Positions 1 through 8,389 of a DNA stretch of 54,485 bases are shown here, piece by piece. The notes below the pieces were generated by a model. That model had not been told where the DNA came from. It ran no database searches and saw only the letters and a program-made list of their open reading frames with translations. The first letter of the stretch is position 1; every line of letters begins with the position of its first letter. The DNA comes from an uncultured Mollicutes bacterium. GTDB lineage: Bacteria > Bacillota_I > Bacilli_A > RF39 > UBA660. Where the stretch lies: assembly GCA_900550145.1 (NCBI GenBank), contig URRF01000005.1:1-54485 (forward strand), read 5' to 3'. Both the position numbers and the translations under genes were made by a program.

Positions 1-32
1 TAATATAAAAAACTTATACTTGTAAATAACAT
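1..32 (-). CDS. MBOAT O-acyltransferase, N-terminal fragment (cut by window edge)
   Basis: Only the first ten codons are in the window. They read MLFTSISFLY, close to the start of the full MBOAT protein at 13283-14662 (MIFSSISFLY) and typical of AlgI/DltB-type MBOAT proteins. An ATG at 32-30 is preceded by a good ribosome binding site (GGAGGA, minus strand, 37-42). It lies directly downstream of a DUF4358-like gene, repeating the pairing seen in the 10.9-14.7 kb cluster. The family call rests on ten residues plus context, so it is tentative. Confidence 0.5.
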   Translation of the reverse strand, partial: MLFTSISFLY

Positions 33-50
33 AATTTCCTCCTTATAAAT

Positions 51-76
51 AAAGCACCAAATAAATGGTGTTTTAT
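51..76 (-). terminator. Hairpin between DUF4358-like gene and MBOAT gene
   Basis: A stem of CACC/GGTG extended by A/T and G-T pairs around an 8-base loop lies just after the stop of the 80-646 gene. The better T-run is on the plus-strand side, and the minus-strand tail is only weakly T-rich. It may therefore be a leaky terminator or attenuator in front of the MBOAT gene. Confidence 0.4.
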
Positions 77-79
77 TTT

Positions 80-646
80 TTAATTAGCTAATAATTCATC
101 TGGTAATTCTATATTATTACTTTTAGTAAGTTCCTTACCTATATTATTATTAACATATTTTTTAAAATTATTATATACAGATGTAGCCCATTCTTCATTT
201 GTCATAACTAGGAAAATAACATTTCCACTATTTGTTATATATAACTTATCAGCACTAACACAAATCCACATATCCATATCAATATTATCTAACATTTCTT
301 GTTTCATTTTTTCTACATTAGCACCATCTTTAACTTTAACAACTGACAATAAATAAGCTTGTGATGTCATAGTTGGACTAGAAATAACTAATGCTTCAAC
401 ATCTTTATTAGACTGTAATCCTGTATAAGCAGTTACTTCATCTTCATTTTTAACATTAATTACAGATGTAGCAAGTTCTGGTAAATCTACTTGCTTATAA
501 ATAGTTTTAATCATACTTTTAATATCACTTACACTGTTAATTGTACCTGTCCCCTTTTTATTATTAAATAAAAATAATACTACTCCTACTAACACTACTA
601 ATACTAAAATAGATATAAAAACTAATTTTTGTTTATCTTCTTTCAT
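80..646 (-). CDS. Membrane-anchored DUF4358-like protein
   Basis: This is a 188-residue protein with a short basic N-terminus and one strong membrane segment (about residues 8-27), so it is probably anchored with its body outside the cell. It has no lipobox. The body resembles the lipoprotein at 11707-12165: both carry a W-(I/V)-C-V segment followed by a G-(N/D)-x-(I/V) strand and a closing NF. I assign both to the DUF4358 type, which in gut Firmicutes commonly sits beside MBOAT, DHHW and SGNH genes. An MBOAT start follows immediately at 32-1, supporting this. The molecular role is unknown. The C-terminus has an extra Asn-rich tail of about 25 residues absent from the paralogue. Confidence 0.6.
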   Translation of the reverse strand: MKEDKQKLVFISILVLVVLVGVVLFLFNNKKGTGTINSVSDIKSMIKTIYKQVDLPELATSVINVKNEDEVTAYTGLQSNKDVEALVISSPTMTSQAYLLSVVKVKDGANVEKMKQEMLDNIDMDMWICVSADKLYITNSGNVIFLVMTNEEWATSVYNNFKKYVNNNIGKELTKSNNIELPDELLAN

Positions 647-677
647 TACTTATCCTCACTTTCTTTATTATATTTCT

Positions 678-686
678 ATTATATCA
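678..686 (-). promoter_or_regulatory. Extended -10 promoter for the DUF4358-like gene
   Basis: The minus strand reads TGATATAAT, an extended sigma-A -10 element, about 32 bases before the start at 646. No good -35 is seen. The adjoining A/T run could also serve as the tail of a weak spoIIR terminator. Confidence 0.45.
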
Positions 687-720
687 AAAAAAAATAATTT
701 TAAATAATAATTATCTTTTT

Positions 721-1230
721 TTAATGCAAAATATTGTAAAGTAGTTCTTCTAAAAAGAAACTATATTCTACCTTTTCACTTTCTTCTGCTTCTATTAGAC
801 ATAGAGGAGGAAATAGTATACACCACCAATTTTCTCCTTTTCCTTCGCCAAGTGTTATTAATAATGATTCGTAATTACCACTTTCATAAGTTTTTCCATT
901 ATATTCTTTTTCTGGAAAGTAATTATATCCATAATTTATTTTATATCCATAATTTTCATTTTTTAAATCTTCTTCTATAATTTTTTCTAATTCGCTGGTA
1001 CTTGTTTTTATTATAGTTCTTGCTACATTTATATTAGAAGTATCTTTTAGTAAATTGTACAGTTTATTTTGTATATGTTTACTTACTATCTTTTTTGTAT
1101 TAATATCGTGTTCATTATTACTATTTGATAGAATTCTTATTCTTATTAGTTCATCCATCTTTTTTTCATTCATGTTTGTAGTACCTGCAAATGCACATAT
1201 TACAAGTATTATTAAAATAATTTTTTTCAT
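721..1230 (-). CDS. spoIIR: Stage II sporulation protein R
   Basis: SpoIIR is a signal protein made in the forespore under sigma-F. It crosses to the intermembrane space and triggers SpoIIGA to process pro-sigma-E in the mother cell. This 169-residue protein has an N-terminal signal or anchor (about residues 2-17), the IRIRILSNSN segment near residue 30 and the hallmark C-terminal GEGKGENWWCILFPPLC block. I chose ATG 1230 over GTG 1239 because AAGGAAGGTG sits about 6 bases upstream of it. It follows prmC by 37 bases, as in Bacillus where spoIIR lies downstream of prfA-prmC. I could not see a clear sigma-F promoter; one might lie inside the 3' end of prmC. Confidence 0.9.
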   Translation of the reverse strand: MKKIILIILVICAFAGTTNMNEKKMDELIRIRILSNSNNEHDINTKKIVSKHIQNKLYNLLKDTSNINVARTIIKTSTSELEKIIEEDLKNENYGYKINYGYNYFPEKEYNGKTYESGNYESLLITLGEGKGENWWCILFPPLCLIEAEESEKVEYSFFLEELLYNILH

Positions 1231-1267
1231 AAAACTCACCTTCCTTAATAAATAGTGAGTTAATTTC

Positions 1268-2071
1268 TTATTTTTTATTCATTATAAATATCATTCTATC
1301 TCTTTTTTGCATGTCTTGTTTTGCAATTATTACTACATCATCAAAATATTTATTTATTATTTTAATTATATCTTCTTTCTGATTGCAACCAATTTCAAAT
1401 GCAATTAAAAAGTTTTTATTTAAATTTTTCTTACATGTTCTTAATATTTTTTCATAAAAATAAAGTCCATTATTTTCTGCGTAAAGTGCTATATGTGGTT
1501 CATTATTCTTTACTATATCCATTATTTCTTCATTGTATGAAATATATGGTGGATTACTTATTATAACATCATATTTATTATTTATACCTTCTAACATATC
1601 ATTTTCTATTATTTTTACGTCTAGTTTTTTTGCATTTTCTATTGCAACTTTTATTGCATCTTTTGAAATATCTAATAAAGTTACTTGTGAATTTGGTAAT
1701 TCTTGCTTTAAAGTAAGTCCAATGGCCCCTGAACCAGTTCCAAGATCTATTATAGATACATTTTCATTTAAATTTTGTTTTATGTATTTTATAGTATTTT
1801 CTACTAATTCTTCTGTTTCAAATCTAGGTATTAGTACATTTTTATTTACTTTATATGTGTATCCATAAAAATTAACATTACCTATAATATATTGTAAAGG
1901 TAATGTTTTACTTTTTTTTAAAGCAATTTGTAATTTTTTTATTTTATTTATATCAATATCTTCTTTACCATTTTTTTCATCATTTGATAAATGTATGTAA
2001 TTATCTATTAAATAAAGGGCATTTTTATAATCTTCTTTATTTATCATATTAATTAATTCTTTATATTTCAC
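1268..2071 (-). CDS. prmC: Peptide chain release factor N5-glutamine methyltransferase
   Basis: PrmC uses S-adenosylmethionine to methylate the Gln of the GGQ motif in release factors. The 267-residue protein has an N-terminal helical substrate domain, the SAM loop LGTGSG (about residues 110-115) and the catalytic NPPY motif (173-176). It starts with GTG at 2071 and overlaps the end of prfA by 11 bases, which suggests translational coupling with its own substrate gene. Length and order match Bacillus prfA-prmC. Confidence 0.93.
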   Translation of the reverse strand: MKYKELINMINKEDYKNALYLIDNYIHLSNDEKNGKEDIDINKIKKLQIALKKSKTLPLQYIIGNVNFYGYTYKVNKNVLIPRFETEELVENTIKYIKQNLNENVSIIDLGTGSGAIGLTLKQELPNSQVTLLDISKDAIKVAIENAKKLDVKIIENDMLEGINNKYDVIISNPPYISYNEEIMDIVKNNEPHIALYAENNGLYFYEKILRTCKKNLNKNFLIAFEIGCNQKEDIIKIINKYFDDVVIIAKQDMQKRDRMIFIMNKK

Positions 2072-3119
2072 TTTGCAATTTCCTTTTTTGGTCTTCAGCT
2101 ATAAGTGCATCAATTACTTCATCAAGTTTTCCCATCATTACTCTGTCTAGTTGCATTAATGTAAAGTTTATTCTATGATCTGTTAATCTATTTTGAGGAA
2201 AATTATAAGTTCTTATTTTTTCTGATCTATCTCCTGTTCCTATTTTACTTCGTCTTTCTGCACCTTCTTTTTCCTCTTTTTCTCTTAATTTTAAATCATA
2301 TAATCTAGTTTTTAGGATTTTTATTGCCTTATCTTTATTTTTTATCTGACTTCTTTCTGTTTGTGAATAGACTACTATTCCGGTTGGAATATGTGTAAGA
2401 CGCACTGCAGAATCGGTCGTATTTACACCTTGTCCTCCACATCCGCTACTTCTTGTTATATCGACTCTTACATCATTCATATCTAAATCGAAATCTAGTT
2501 CTTCTGCTTCTGGCATTACAAGAACTGTTGCAGTTGATGTATGTACTCTTCCTTGTGTTTCTGTTACTGGTACCCTTTGAACTCTGTGTGCACCACTTTC
2601 GTATTTTAATTTTGAATAAGCACCATGGCCCTTTATTATGAATTCTATTTGTGAATATCCTCCACTTGTACCTATTACTTCATTAGTTACTTCATAAGAC
2701 CAACCTTTTGATTCAGCATATCTTGTGTACATATCAAATAAATCACCTGCAAATATATTTGCTTCATCTCCACCTGCTGCACCTCTTATTTCAACTATAA
2801 CATTTTTATCGTCATTTGGATCTTTTGGTATCAACAGTATTTCTAGTTCTTTTTCTTTTTCTTCTTTTAGTGGTCCTAATCTTAATATCTCTTCTTTTGC
2901 AAATTCTCCTAAATCCTTATCATTTTCCATTTCATGGGCTTCTTTAATTCCAGAAAGAATTGTTTTGTATTCGCTATAAGAATTAACTATATCTTCTAGT
3001 GAACTTAACTCTTTTGATAATTCTGTAGTTCTTTTTATATCTTGAATTACATCACTTTCTGATAGTTTTTCTTTTATTTCATTATATCTTTTCTCGATTT
3101 GTTCTAATCTTTCTAACAT
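2061..3119 (-). CDS. prfA: Peptide chain release factor 1
   Basis: RF1 reads UAA and UAG and triggers peptide release. The 352-residue protein has the expected GGQ tip (residues 228-230, in the context SGCGGQGVN), the decoding tripeptide region read here as PVT (184-186) inside the HRVQRVPxTExxGRxHTS block, and an N-terminal coiled coil. It is followed by prmC, which methylates the GGQ glutamine, and preceded by rpoE with a 14-base gap. The ATG start has upstream AAAGGTGTG. Confidence 0.95.
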   Translation of the reverse strand: MLERLEQIEKRYNEIKEKLSESDVIQDIKRTTELSKELSSLEDIVNSYSEYKTILSGIKEAHEMENDKDLGEFAKEEILRLGPLKEEKEKELEILLIPKDPNDDKNVIVEIRGAAGGDEANIFAGDLFDMYTRYAESKGWSYEVTNEVIGTSGGYSQIEFIIKGHGAYSKLKYESGAHRVQRVPVTETQGRVHTSTATVLVMPEAEELDFDLDMNDVRVDITRSSGCGGQGVNTTDSAVRLTHIPTGIVVYSQTERSQIKNKDKAIKILKTRLYDLKLREKEEKEGAERRSKIGTGDRSEKIRTYNFPQNRLTDHRINFTLMQLDRVMMGKLDEVIDALIAEDQKRKLQSEI

Positions 3120-3133
3120 TTTATCACACCTTT

Positions 3134-3583
3134 CTAAAGGTTTTCTTCTTCATCCATTTCTTCTTCGCTTAATATAGTTAAATCTTCTATATCATCATCT
3201 AAATCTTCATCAATATCTTCTAATATTTCTGTATCATCTATAACTGCTTCATCTTCTACTTCTTCTGGATCTTCTTCATCTATATCCTCATATTCTTCTA
3301 CATCATCATCCATATCATCATCTACTATTATTTTAATTGCATGATTTTCTGCTAAGTCCCATTTATTGTCTACTAATAAAAATCTTTTATCTAAATTCAA
3401 GGATGTATAAAAATCTCCTATTAAATTTTCAAATTCCGAATCTTCATAATTTAGAACACTACAAACTTCTTTTAAAAGTTCTACTGTGGATAACTTTTTC
3501 TTTTCATATTTTAAAATATTATAAGCAATATCTAAATGTGAAAATTTTTCAAGTTCTTCACTACTCATTTTTTTTATATCCAT
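3134..3583 (-). CDS. rpoE: RNA polymerase delta subunit
   Basis: The delta subunit is a Gram-positive RNA polymerase accessory factor that speeds enzyme recycling and makes initiation sensitive to the starting NTP. The 149-residue protein shows the folded N-terminal HARE-HTH domain (about residues 8-85, with AYNILKYEKKKLST) and a long acidic tail rich in Asp and Glu (about 90-149). Its place between argS and prfA mirrors the Bacillus order ywiB-argS-rpoE. Confidence 0.92.
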   Translation of the reverse strand: MDIKKMSSEELEKFSHLDIAYNILKYEKKKLSTVELLKEVCSVLNYEDSEFENLIGDFYTSLNLDKRFLLVDNKWDLAENHAIKIIVDDDMDDDVEEYEDIDEEDPEEVEDEAVIDDTEILEDIDEDLDDDIEDLTILSEEEMDEEENL

Positions 3584-3592
3584 AAAATCCTC

Positions 3593-5209
3593 CTACATTT
3601 TTTCTAAGCTTTCTACTCCTATTAAGTTTAAAGCATTTTTAATTGTTATCTTTACTGCTGTTATTAGTTTTAATCTTTCATTTGTGTATTTTTCATCTTC
3701 TGTTATTATTTTTTCGTGTGCATAATATGTATGGAACAATGTTGCAAGATCATACACATAATTTGTTATTAAATGTGGTAATTGCTTTTTTGCTGACATT
3801 TCTACTACATTTTTAAACTCATATACTTTTTTTATTAAATCTATTGCATACTCTGAGTTAATAGTTTCGAATTTATTGATTTTAAAATCTGTTTTTAAAT
3901 CATTTATTATTGAACATATTCTTGCATGCGCATATTCTACATAATATACTGGATTTTCTGTACTCTTTTTAGTTGCTAATGATATGTCAAATGTCATTTG
4001 TGTATCTAAACTCCTTGTTGCAAAGAAATATCTTGATGCGTTTATACCTACTTCTTCTAATAACTCTGTTATGGTTACTGACTTTCCAGTTCTTTTGCTC
4101 ATCTTGACTTCTTCGCCATCTCTTACTAACTTTACCATTTGAAGAAGTTTTATATCTAATTTATCTTTATCGTAACCAAGAGCTTCAATTGATGATTTTA
4201 ATCTTGTAACATATCCGTGATGATCTGCTCCAAATACGTCTATTAAATTGTCAAATCCTCTATTTAATTTATCCAAATGATATGCAATATCTGGCACTAG
4301 ATAAGTATATGTTTTATCACTTTTGACTAAAACTCTATCTTTATCATCTCCATATTTTGTTGTTTTTAACCATAATGCATCATCTTTTATATATGTATTT
4401 CCTTCATCTTCTAATTTTTTTAATACTTCTTCTACTTTTCCAGATTCTCTTATCTTTTTCTCGCTTGACCATACGTCAAATTCTACTCTAAAATCTTTTA
4501 AATCTGTTTTTATTCTATTTAGAAGTGTTTCTACTCCTAATGAGGTAAAATATTCTATATCTTCATTTAATTTTTGTTCTTTATATTCATCATATATTTT
4601 CTCTGCTATACTTATTATTTCATTACCATAATATCCATCTTCTGGCATGTTTAGTGGTAGTCCACACATATTTTCATATCTTGCTCTTATTGACATACCA
4701 AGGTTATTGATTTGATTTCCTCCATCGTTTACATAATATTCTCTTGTAACATTATATCCAGCAAATTTCATTATACGTGACAATGCGTCACCATATGCAG
4801 CACCTCTTGCTGTTCCTACGTGCAAAACACCTGTTGGATTAGCACTTACGTATTCTATGTTTATTTTCTTATTATTACCTATTGTGCTTTTTCCGTAATT
4901 ATCTCCTAAGCTAATAACTTCTTCTATTTTACTTAATAAGTATTCTTTATTTAAATAAAAATTTATGAAACCAGGTCCTGCAATATCAATTCTTTCTATT
5001 ATATTTTCTTTTTCTATATTTGCTACAATTAACTCTGCAATTTCTTTTGGATTTTTATGTAATTTTTTTGTTAATTCCATTGCAACATTAGTAGAATAAT
5101 CACCATTTGTTTTATTGTTTGGTATTTCTACTATGAAGTTAGCATCTTCAATATTTATCTTTTTTAATGTGTCTTTTATTAATTTTGTTATTTCTAATGA
5201 AATGTCCAT
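3593..5209 (-). CDS. argS: Arginyl-tRNA synthetase
   Basis: This is a class I aminoacyl-tRNA synthetase that charges tRNA-Arg. The 538-residue protein has the Arg_tRNA_synt N-terminal domain (about 1-90), the HIGH-type signature HVGT at 130-133, KMSKRTGKSVT near residue 370, and the DALR anticodon-binding domain at the C-terminus. It lies 4 bases after the DUF1934 gene and 9 bases before rpoE, so the three are probably co-transcribed. Confidence 0.96.
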   Translation of the reverse strand: MDISLEITKLIKDTLKKINIEDANFIVEIPNNKTNGDYSTNVAMELTKKLHKNPKEIAELIVANIEKENIIERIDIAGPGFINFYLNKEYLLSKIEEVISLGDNYGKSTIGNNKKINIEYVSANPTGVLHVGTARGAAYGDALSRIMKFAGYNVTREYYVNDGGNQINNLGMSIRARYENMCGLPLNMPEDGYYGNEIISIAEKIYDEYKEQKLNEDIEYFTSLGVETLLNRIKTDLKDFRVEFDVWSSEKKIRESGKVEEVLKKLEDEGNTYIKDDALWLKTTKYGDDKDRVLVKSDKTYTYLVPDIAYHLDKLNRGFDNLIDVFGADHHGYVTRLKSSIEALGYDKDKLDIKLLQMVKLVRDGEEVKMSKRTGKSVTITELLEEVGINASRYFFATRSLDTQMTFDISLATKKSTENPVYYVEYAHARICSIINDLKTDFKINKFETINSEYAIDLIKKVYEFKNVVEMSAKKQLPHLITNYVYDLATLFHTYYAHEKIITEDEKYTNERLKLITAVKITIKNALNLIGVESLEKM

Positions 5210-5213
5210 ATTA

Positions 5214-5591
5214 TCACTCCTTTATGATTAGTTTATATTCAAATGTTCCAATAGATTTATTATCATTAAATATTTCATAATTTATGTATATTCTATTTTT
5301 TTCTATTTCTAAAACTTTTGTAATTACATCTATATCAAGATTTAAACCAATTGATTTTACTTCATATTTACATTCTACTTTTTCGTTAGGTATAAATTCT
5401 AAAGATAAACAATAATCTTCATTTTTTCTATCTATTAAAACCTTATCTTTACCTATTTTAATTTTTACTTTTAAATCTTCTTCTGTATAATTTATAACAT
5501 TTTCTTTCTCATCATATTCAGCAATTGCTTCAATAGTTGTTGTTTCATTTTCGAAATTGGACAAAATCGAATAAATTTTAATACACTTCAT
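5214..5591 (-). CDS. DUF1934 (YwiB-type) beta-barrel protein
   Basis: A 125-residue all-beta-looking protein at the position of Bacillus ywiB, immediately upstream of argS. Patterns such as the central YCLSLEFIPNEKVECKYEVKS and the C-terminal GTFEYKLIIKE strand fit the DUF1934 family (calycin-like). No enzymatic role is established. It is the first gene of the minus-strand argS-rpoE-prfA-prmC-spoIIR series. Assignment relies on synteny plus general pattern. Confidence 0.75.
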   Translation of the reverse strand: MKCIKIYSILSNFENETTTIEAIAEYDEKENVINYTEEDLKVKIKIGKDKVLIDRKNEDYCLSLEFIPNEKVECKYEVKSIGLNLDIDVITKVLEIEKNRIYINYEIFNDNKSIGTFEYKLIIKE

Positions 5592-5618
5592 AATATCACC
5601 TAAATTTAACTACGCTAC

Positions 5619-5627
5619 ATTATAGCA
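5619..5627 (-). promoter_or_regulatory. Extended -10 promoter for the DUF1934-argS operon
   Basis: The minus strand reads TGCTATAAT, an extended sigma-A -10, about 28 bases before the DUF1934 start. The -35 region is poor. The 156-bp gap (5592-5747) also has to hold the divergent promoter of the PBP gene, which I could not place. Confidence 0.5.
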
Positions 5628-5747
5628 TAATTTTTCTAAAAATACACAGAAAATTAATATATTTATTTCCCTCGGTGAAAGTATATCATATATTTTTCAA
5701 ATAATGTTATATTTTTATTATTTTTTTTCATAATAAGAAGGAAAGAG

Positions 5748-7673
5748 GTGAATATTTTGAAATTTTTTAAATTTATTATAAAATTTACCTTTTTTTCTAT
5801 AGTTGGTATAACCATATTTTTTATTGGATTGTATATTTATGCTCTATCATTACCTAAAATTGATATTAATAATATAAACAATATTACTATTTATGATAAT
5901 AAAGAGGAAATAATTTTTAGTGGAAATGGGAATAAAGAATGGATTTCTTTAGATAAGATATCACCTTATTTAATAGATGCAACTATAAGTACAGAGGATA
6001 AAAGATTTTATAGTCATTCTGGTTTTGATTTTATTAGAATTATTAAATCTATGTATGTAAATGTTACTACTAAGAATTTATCACAAGGTGCATCTACTAT
6101 CACACAACAGCTTGCTAGAAATTTATTTTCTAATTTTGATAAGACTTGGAAGAGGAAAATAAAAGAGGCGTGGTATGCATTTCGTCTTGAAATAAATTAT
6201 TCAAAGGATGAGATTTTAGAAGGATATTTAAATACTATAAATTATGGAAATGGTGTTCTTGGTATAGAAAATGCTTCTTATTATTATTTTAATAAAAGTG
6301 CTAAAGATTTAAATTTGGCTGAAGCATCAATGCTCGCTGGCATTCCAAAGGCACCTAATGCTTATTCTCCTTTAAATGATGAATTATTGGCAAAGGAAAG
6401 ACAAAGGGTAATACTTAATAACATGGTAAAAAATAAAATTATTAGTAAAGAAGAAGCAGATAATGCTTTTGATATTTCTTTAACTTATATCGGTAAAAAA
6501 CAAAAACTTAATCTTTCAACTTTAATGTATTATAAGGATGCAGTTATTAATGAACTTTATAATATTAAGGAAATTCCAGAATCTTTTATAGATAGTGGTA
6601 TAAAAATATATACTGCTCTTGATATAGATGCACAGGCAATGTTAGAGGAAAATATGCTTAAGAATATGAAAGATGATTTGGATTTACAGGTATCTAGTAT
6701 AATGTTAAAACCACGAACAGGTGATATAATTGCACTTATTGGTGGTAGAGATTATATAAAATCTGAATATAATAGGGCGATTAGTTCGAAAAGACAAGTT
6801 GGATCAACTATGAAACCATTTTTGTATTATGCTGCACTTGAAAATGGTTTTACTGCTTCTACTGCTTTTTTGTCTCAAGAAACGACTTTTACTTTTAGTA
6901 ATAGCGATACTTATTCTCCTCAAAATTATGGTAGTATTTATCCTAATAGTGATATATCTATGGCTGCTGCTATTGCTTATTCTGATAATATTTATGCTGT
7001 TAAGACTCATTTGTTTTTGGGTGAAAAAACTCTTGTTGATATTGCAAAAAGAGTAGGAATAAAAACAAAATTAGATGAAATCCCATCTCTTCCTTTGGGA
7101 ACAATAGAATTAAATATTATTGATTATTTAGGTGGTTATGCAACTTTTGCAAATGGTGGATATAAGGTTAAACCACATTTGATTGAAAAAATTGAAGATA
7201 GTAATGGAAATGTTATATATGAATTTAAACATGAAAGTGAAAATGTACTTAATAAAAGTTTAGTGTATATTTTAAATGAATTATTAACTGGTACTTATGA
7301 TTTGAATATGATTGATTATAATTATCCTACTTGTTCTTCTCTTATCAATAAATTATCTAATAAATATGCTCTTAAAACAGGAACAACGGACACAGATGCT
7401 TGGACAATTGGATACAATAAAGATATTTTAATTGGGGTATGGAATGGGTATGATAATGCGAGGGATATTACTATTGATGCAACTAAAATATCAAAAAATA
7501 TATGGGCGGATACTATTGAGGAGTATTTTAAAGACACAAAACCAAGTTGGTATAAGATGCCTGATAATGTAGTTGGGGTATTGGTAAACCCTATTGATGG
7601 AAAGCTTGCTAATGAAAATAGTCAAAAGAAAAAGATTCTGTACTATATAAAAGGTACAGAACCATTGGATTAG
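5748..7673 (+). CDS. Class A penicillin-binding protein (transglycosylase/transpeptidase)
   Basis: A bifunctional peptidoglycan synthase of the PBP1A type. The 641-residue protein has a membrane anchor (about residues 8-33), a GT51 transglycosylase domain beginning with STEDKRFY (81-88) and QGASTITQQLARN, and a transpeptidase domain with S353-T-M-K356, the S412-D-N414 motif and K543-T-G-T. The protein is compact and ends soon after the transpeptidase domain. The start is either GTG 5748 (AAGGAA upstream) or TTG 5757 (AGAGGTG, 6 bases upstream). It is the only left-arm gene transcribed toward oriC, and it ends flush with the convergent gene at 7674. Confidence 0.93.
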   Translation: MNILKFFKFIIKFTFFSIVGITIFFIGLYIYALSLPKIDINNINNITIYDNKEEIIFSGNGNKEWISLDKISPYLIDATISTEDKRFYSHSGFDFIRIIKSMYVNVTTKNLSQGASTITQQLARNLFSNFDKTWKRKIKEAWYAFRLEINYSKDEILEGYLNTINYGNGVLGIENASYYYFNKSAKDLNLAEASMLAGIPKAPNAYSPLNDELLAKERQRVILNNMVKNKIISKEEADNAFDISLTYIGKKQKLNLSTLMYYKDAVINELYNIKEIPESFIDSGIKIYTALDIDAQAMLEENMLKNMKDDLDLQVSSIMLKPRTGDIIALIGGRDYIKSEYNRAISSKRQVGSTMKPFLYYAALENGFTASTAFLSQETTFTFSNSDTYSPQNYGSIYPNSDISMAAAIAYSDNIYAVKTHLFLGEKTLVDIAKRVGIKTKLDEIPSLPLGTIELNIIDYLGGYATFANGGYKVKPHLIEKIEDSNGNVIYEFKHESENVLNKSLVYILNELLTGTYDLNMIDYNYPTCSSLINKLSNKYALKTGTTDTDAWTIGYNKDILIGVWNGYDNARDITIDATKISKNIWADTIEEYFKDTKPSWYKMPDNVVGVLVNPIDGKLANENSQKKKILYYIKGTEPLD

Positions 7674-8252
7674 TTATTCTATTATATTTATTGTTCTTGT
7701 AACAGATACTGCATTATTATAACTATATGTTCTTTTATAAGTACCTACTGTATTTGTATTTATAGTTCCACTTATATTTGAACTAGTTAAAGCAACTACA
7801 CCTGTATCAATTATAGCAACGTATGCACCACTTTCAGTGTATGTATCATTTTTATGTAATGTTATATTATCTAATCCAGTTAGAAATATGACATTTTTAT
7901 TTGATTGCAATTTATCATAATTTACTCTTATATCATCATTTATTTTTGCAAGTAATACTTTATTAGATAAAGGTATGTCTTTTAAATCTGAAGATTTTAA
8001 TAGACCTTTATTTACAAGTGTTTGTAGTGTTATTGTTTCTACGTTTTTAGAATCTAATATTGTTAATTCATCTTGATAATCAGTACTCATTAAAAGTGCT
8101 GCTTCTTCTATCATATTGACTTGCATATCATTTGCAAGTTTTTTTGTATCTTTAATATTTTTTTCTACTCTAACAACTACTAGAGTTACTGTTAGTCCAA
8201 GAATTATTATTACTGATAAAAGTTCTATTAAAGTAAAAGCATTTTTTTTCAT
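7674..8252 (-). CDS. Prepilin-like protein with C-terminal DUF5011-type domain
   Basis: A 192-residue protein starting with a type IV prepilin signal: the short leader MKKNA, then FTLIELLSVIIILGL with the Glu at mature position 5. A coiled or helical middle (about 35-110) follows. The last 70 residues resemble a DUF5011 Ig-like surface domain (ITLHKNDTYTESGAYV...). That combination is unusual for a pilin and suggests a surface or secreted pseudopilin. It is a close relative of the neighbouring gene at 8390-9610, which has the same layout plus more domains. No pilus assembly ATPase, prepilin peptidase or platform gene is in the window. Confidence 0.75.
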   Translation of the reverse strand: MKKNAFTLIELLSVIIILGLTVTLVVVRVEKNIKDTKKLANDMQVNMIEEAALLMSTDYQDELTILDSKNVETITLQTLVNKGLLKSSDLKDIPLSNKVLLAKINDDIRVNYDKLQSNKNVIFLTGLDNITLHKNDTYTESGAYVAIIDTGVVALTSSNISGTINTNTVGTYKRTYSYNNAVSVTRTINIIE

Positions 8253-8389
8253 AATTCACTTCCTTTATAAAGTTAATTTATATGGATCATTGTTTGTTTC
8301 TTTTCCTTCTGACTTAAGAATATTTGATTTTAAATATACTATTTGTATACTACCTCTATTTTTTATACTACTTCCACAGTATTACAATT

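Noticed and set aside
8265..8381. Open frame of about 38 codons (minus strand) between the two prepilin-like genes
   Set aside because: It lacks a start codon and ribosome binding site. It could be a remnant of a former gene end, but nothing in its translation is recognisable.
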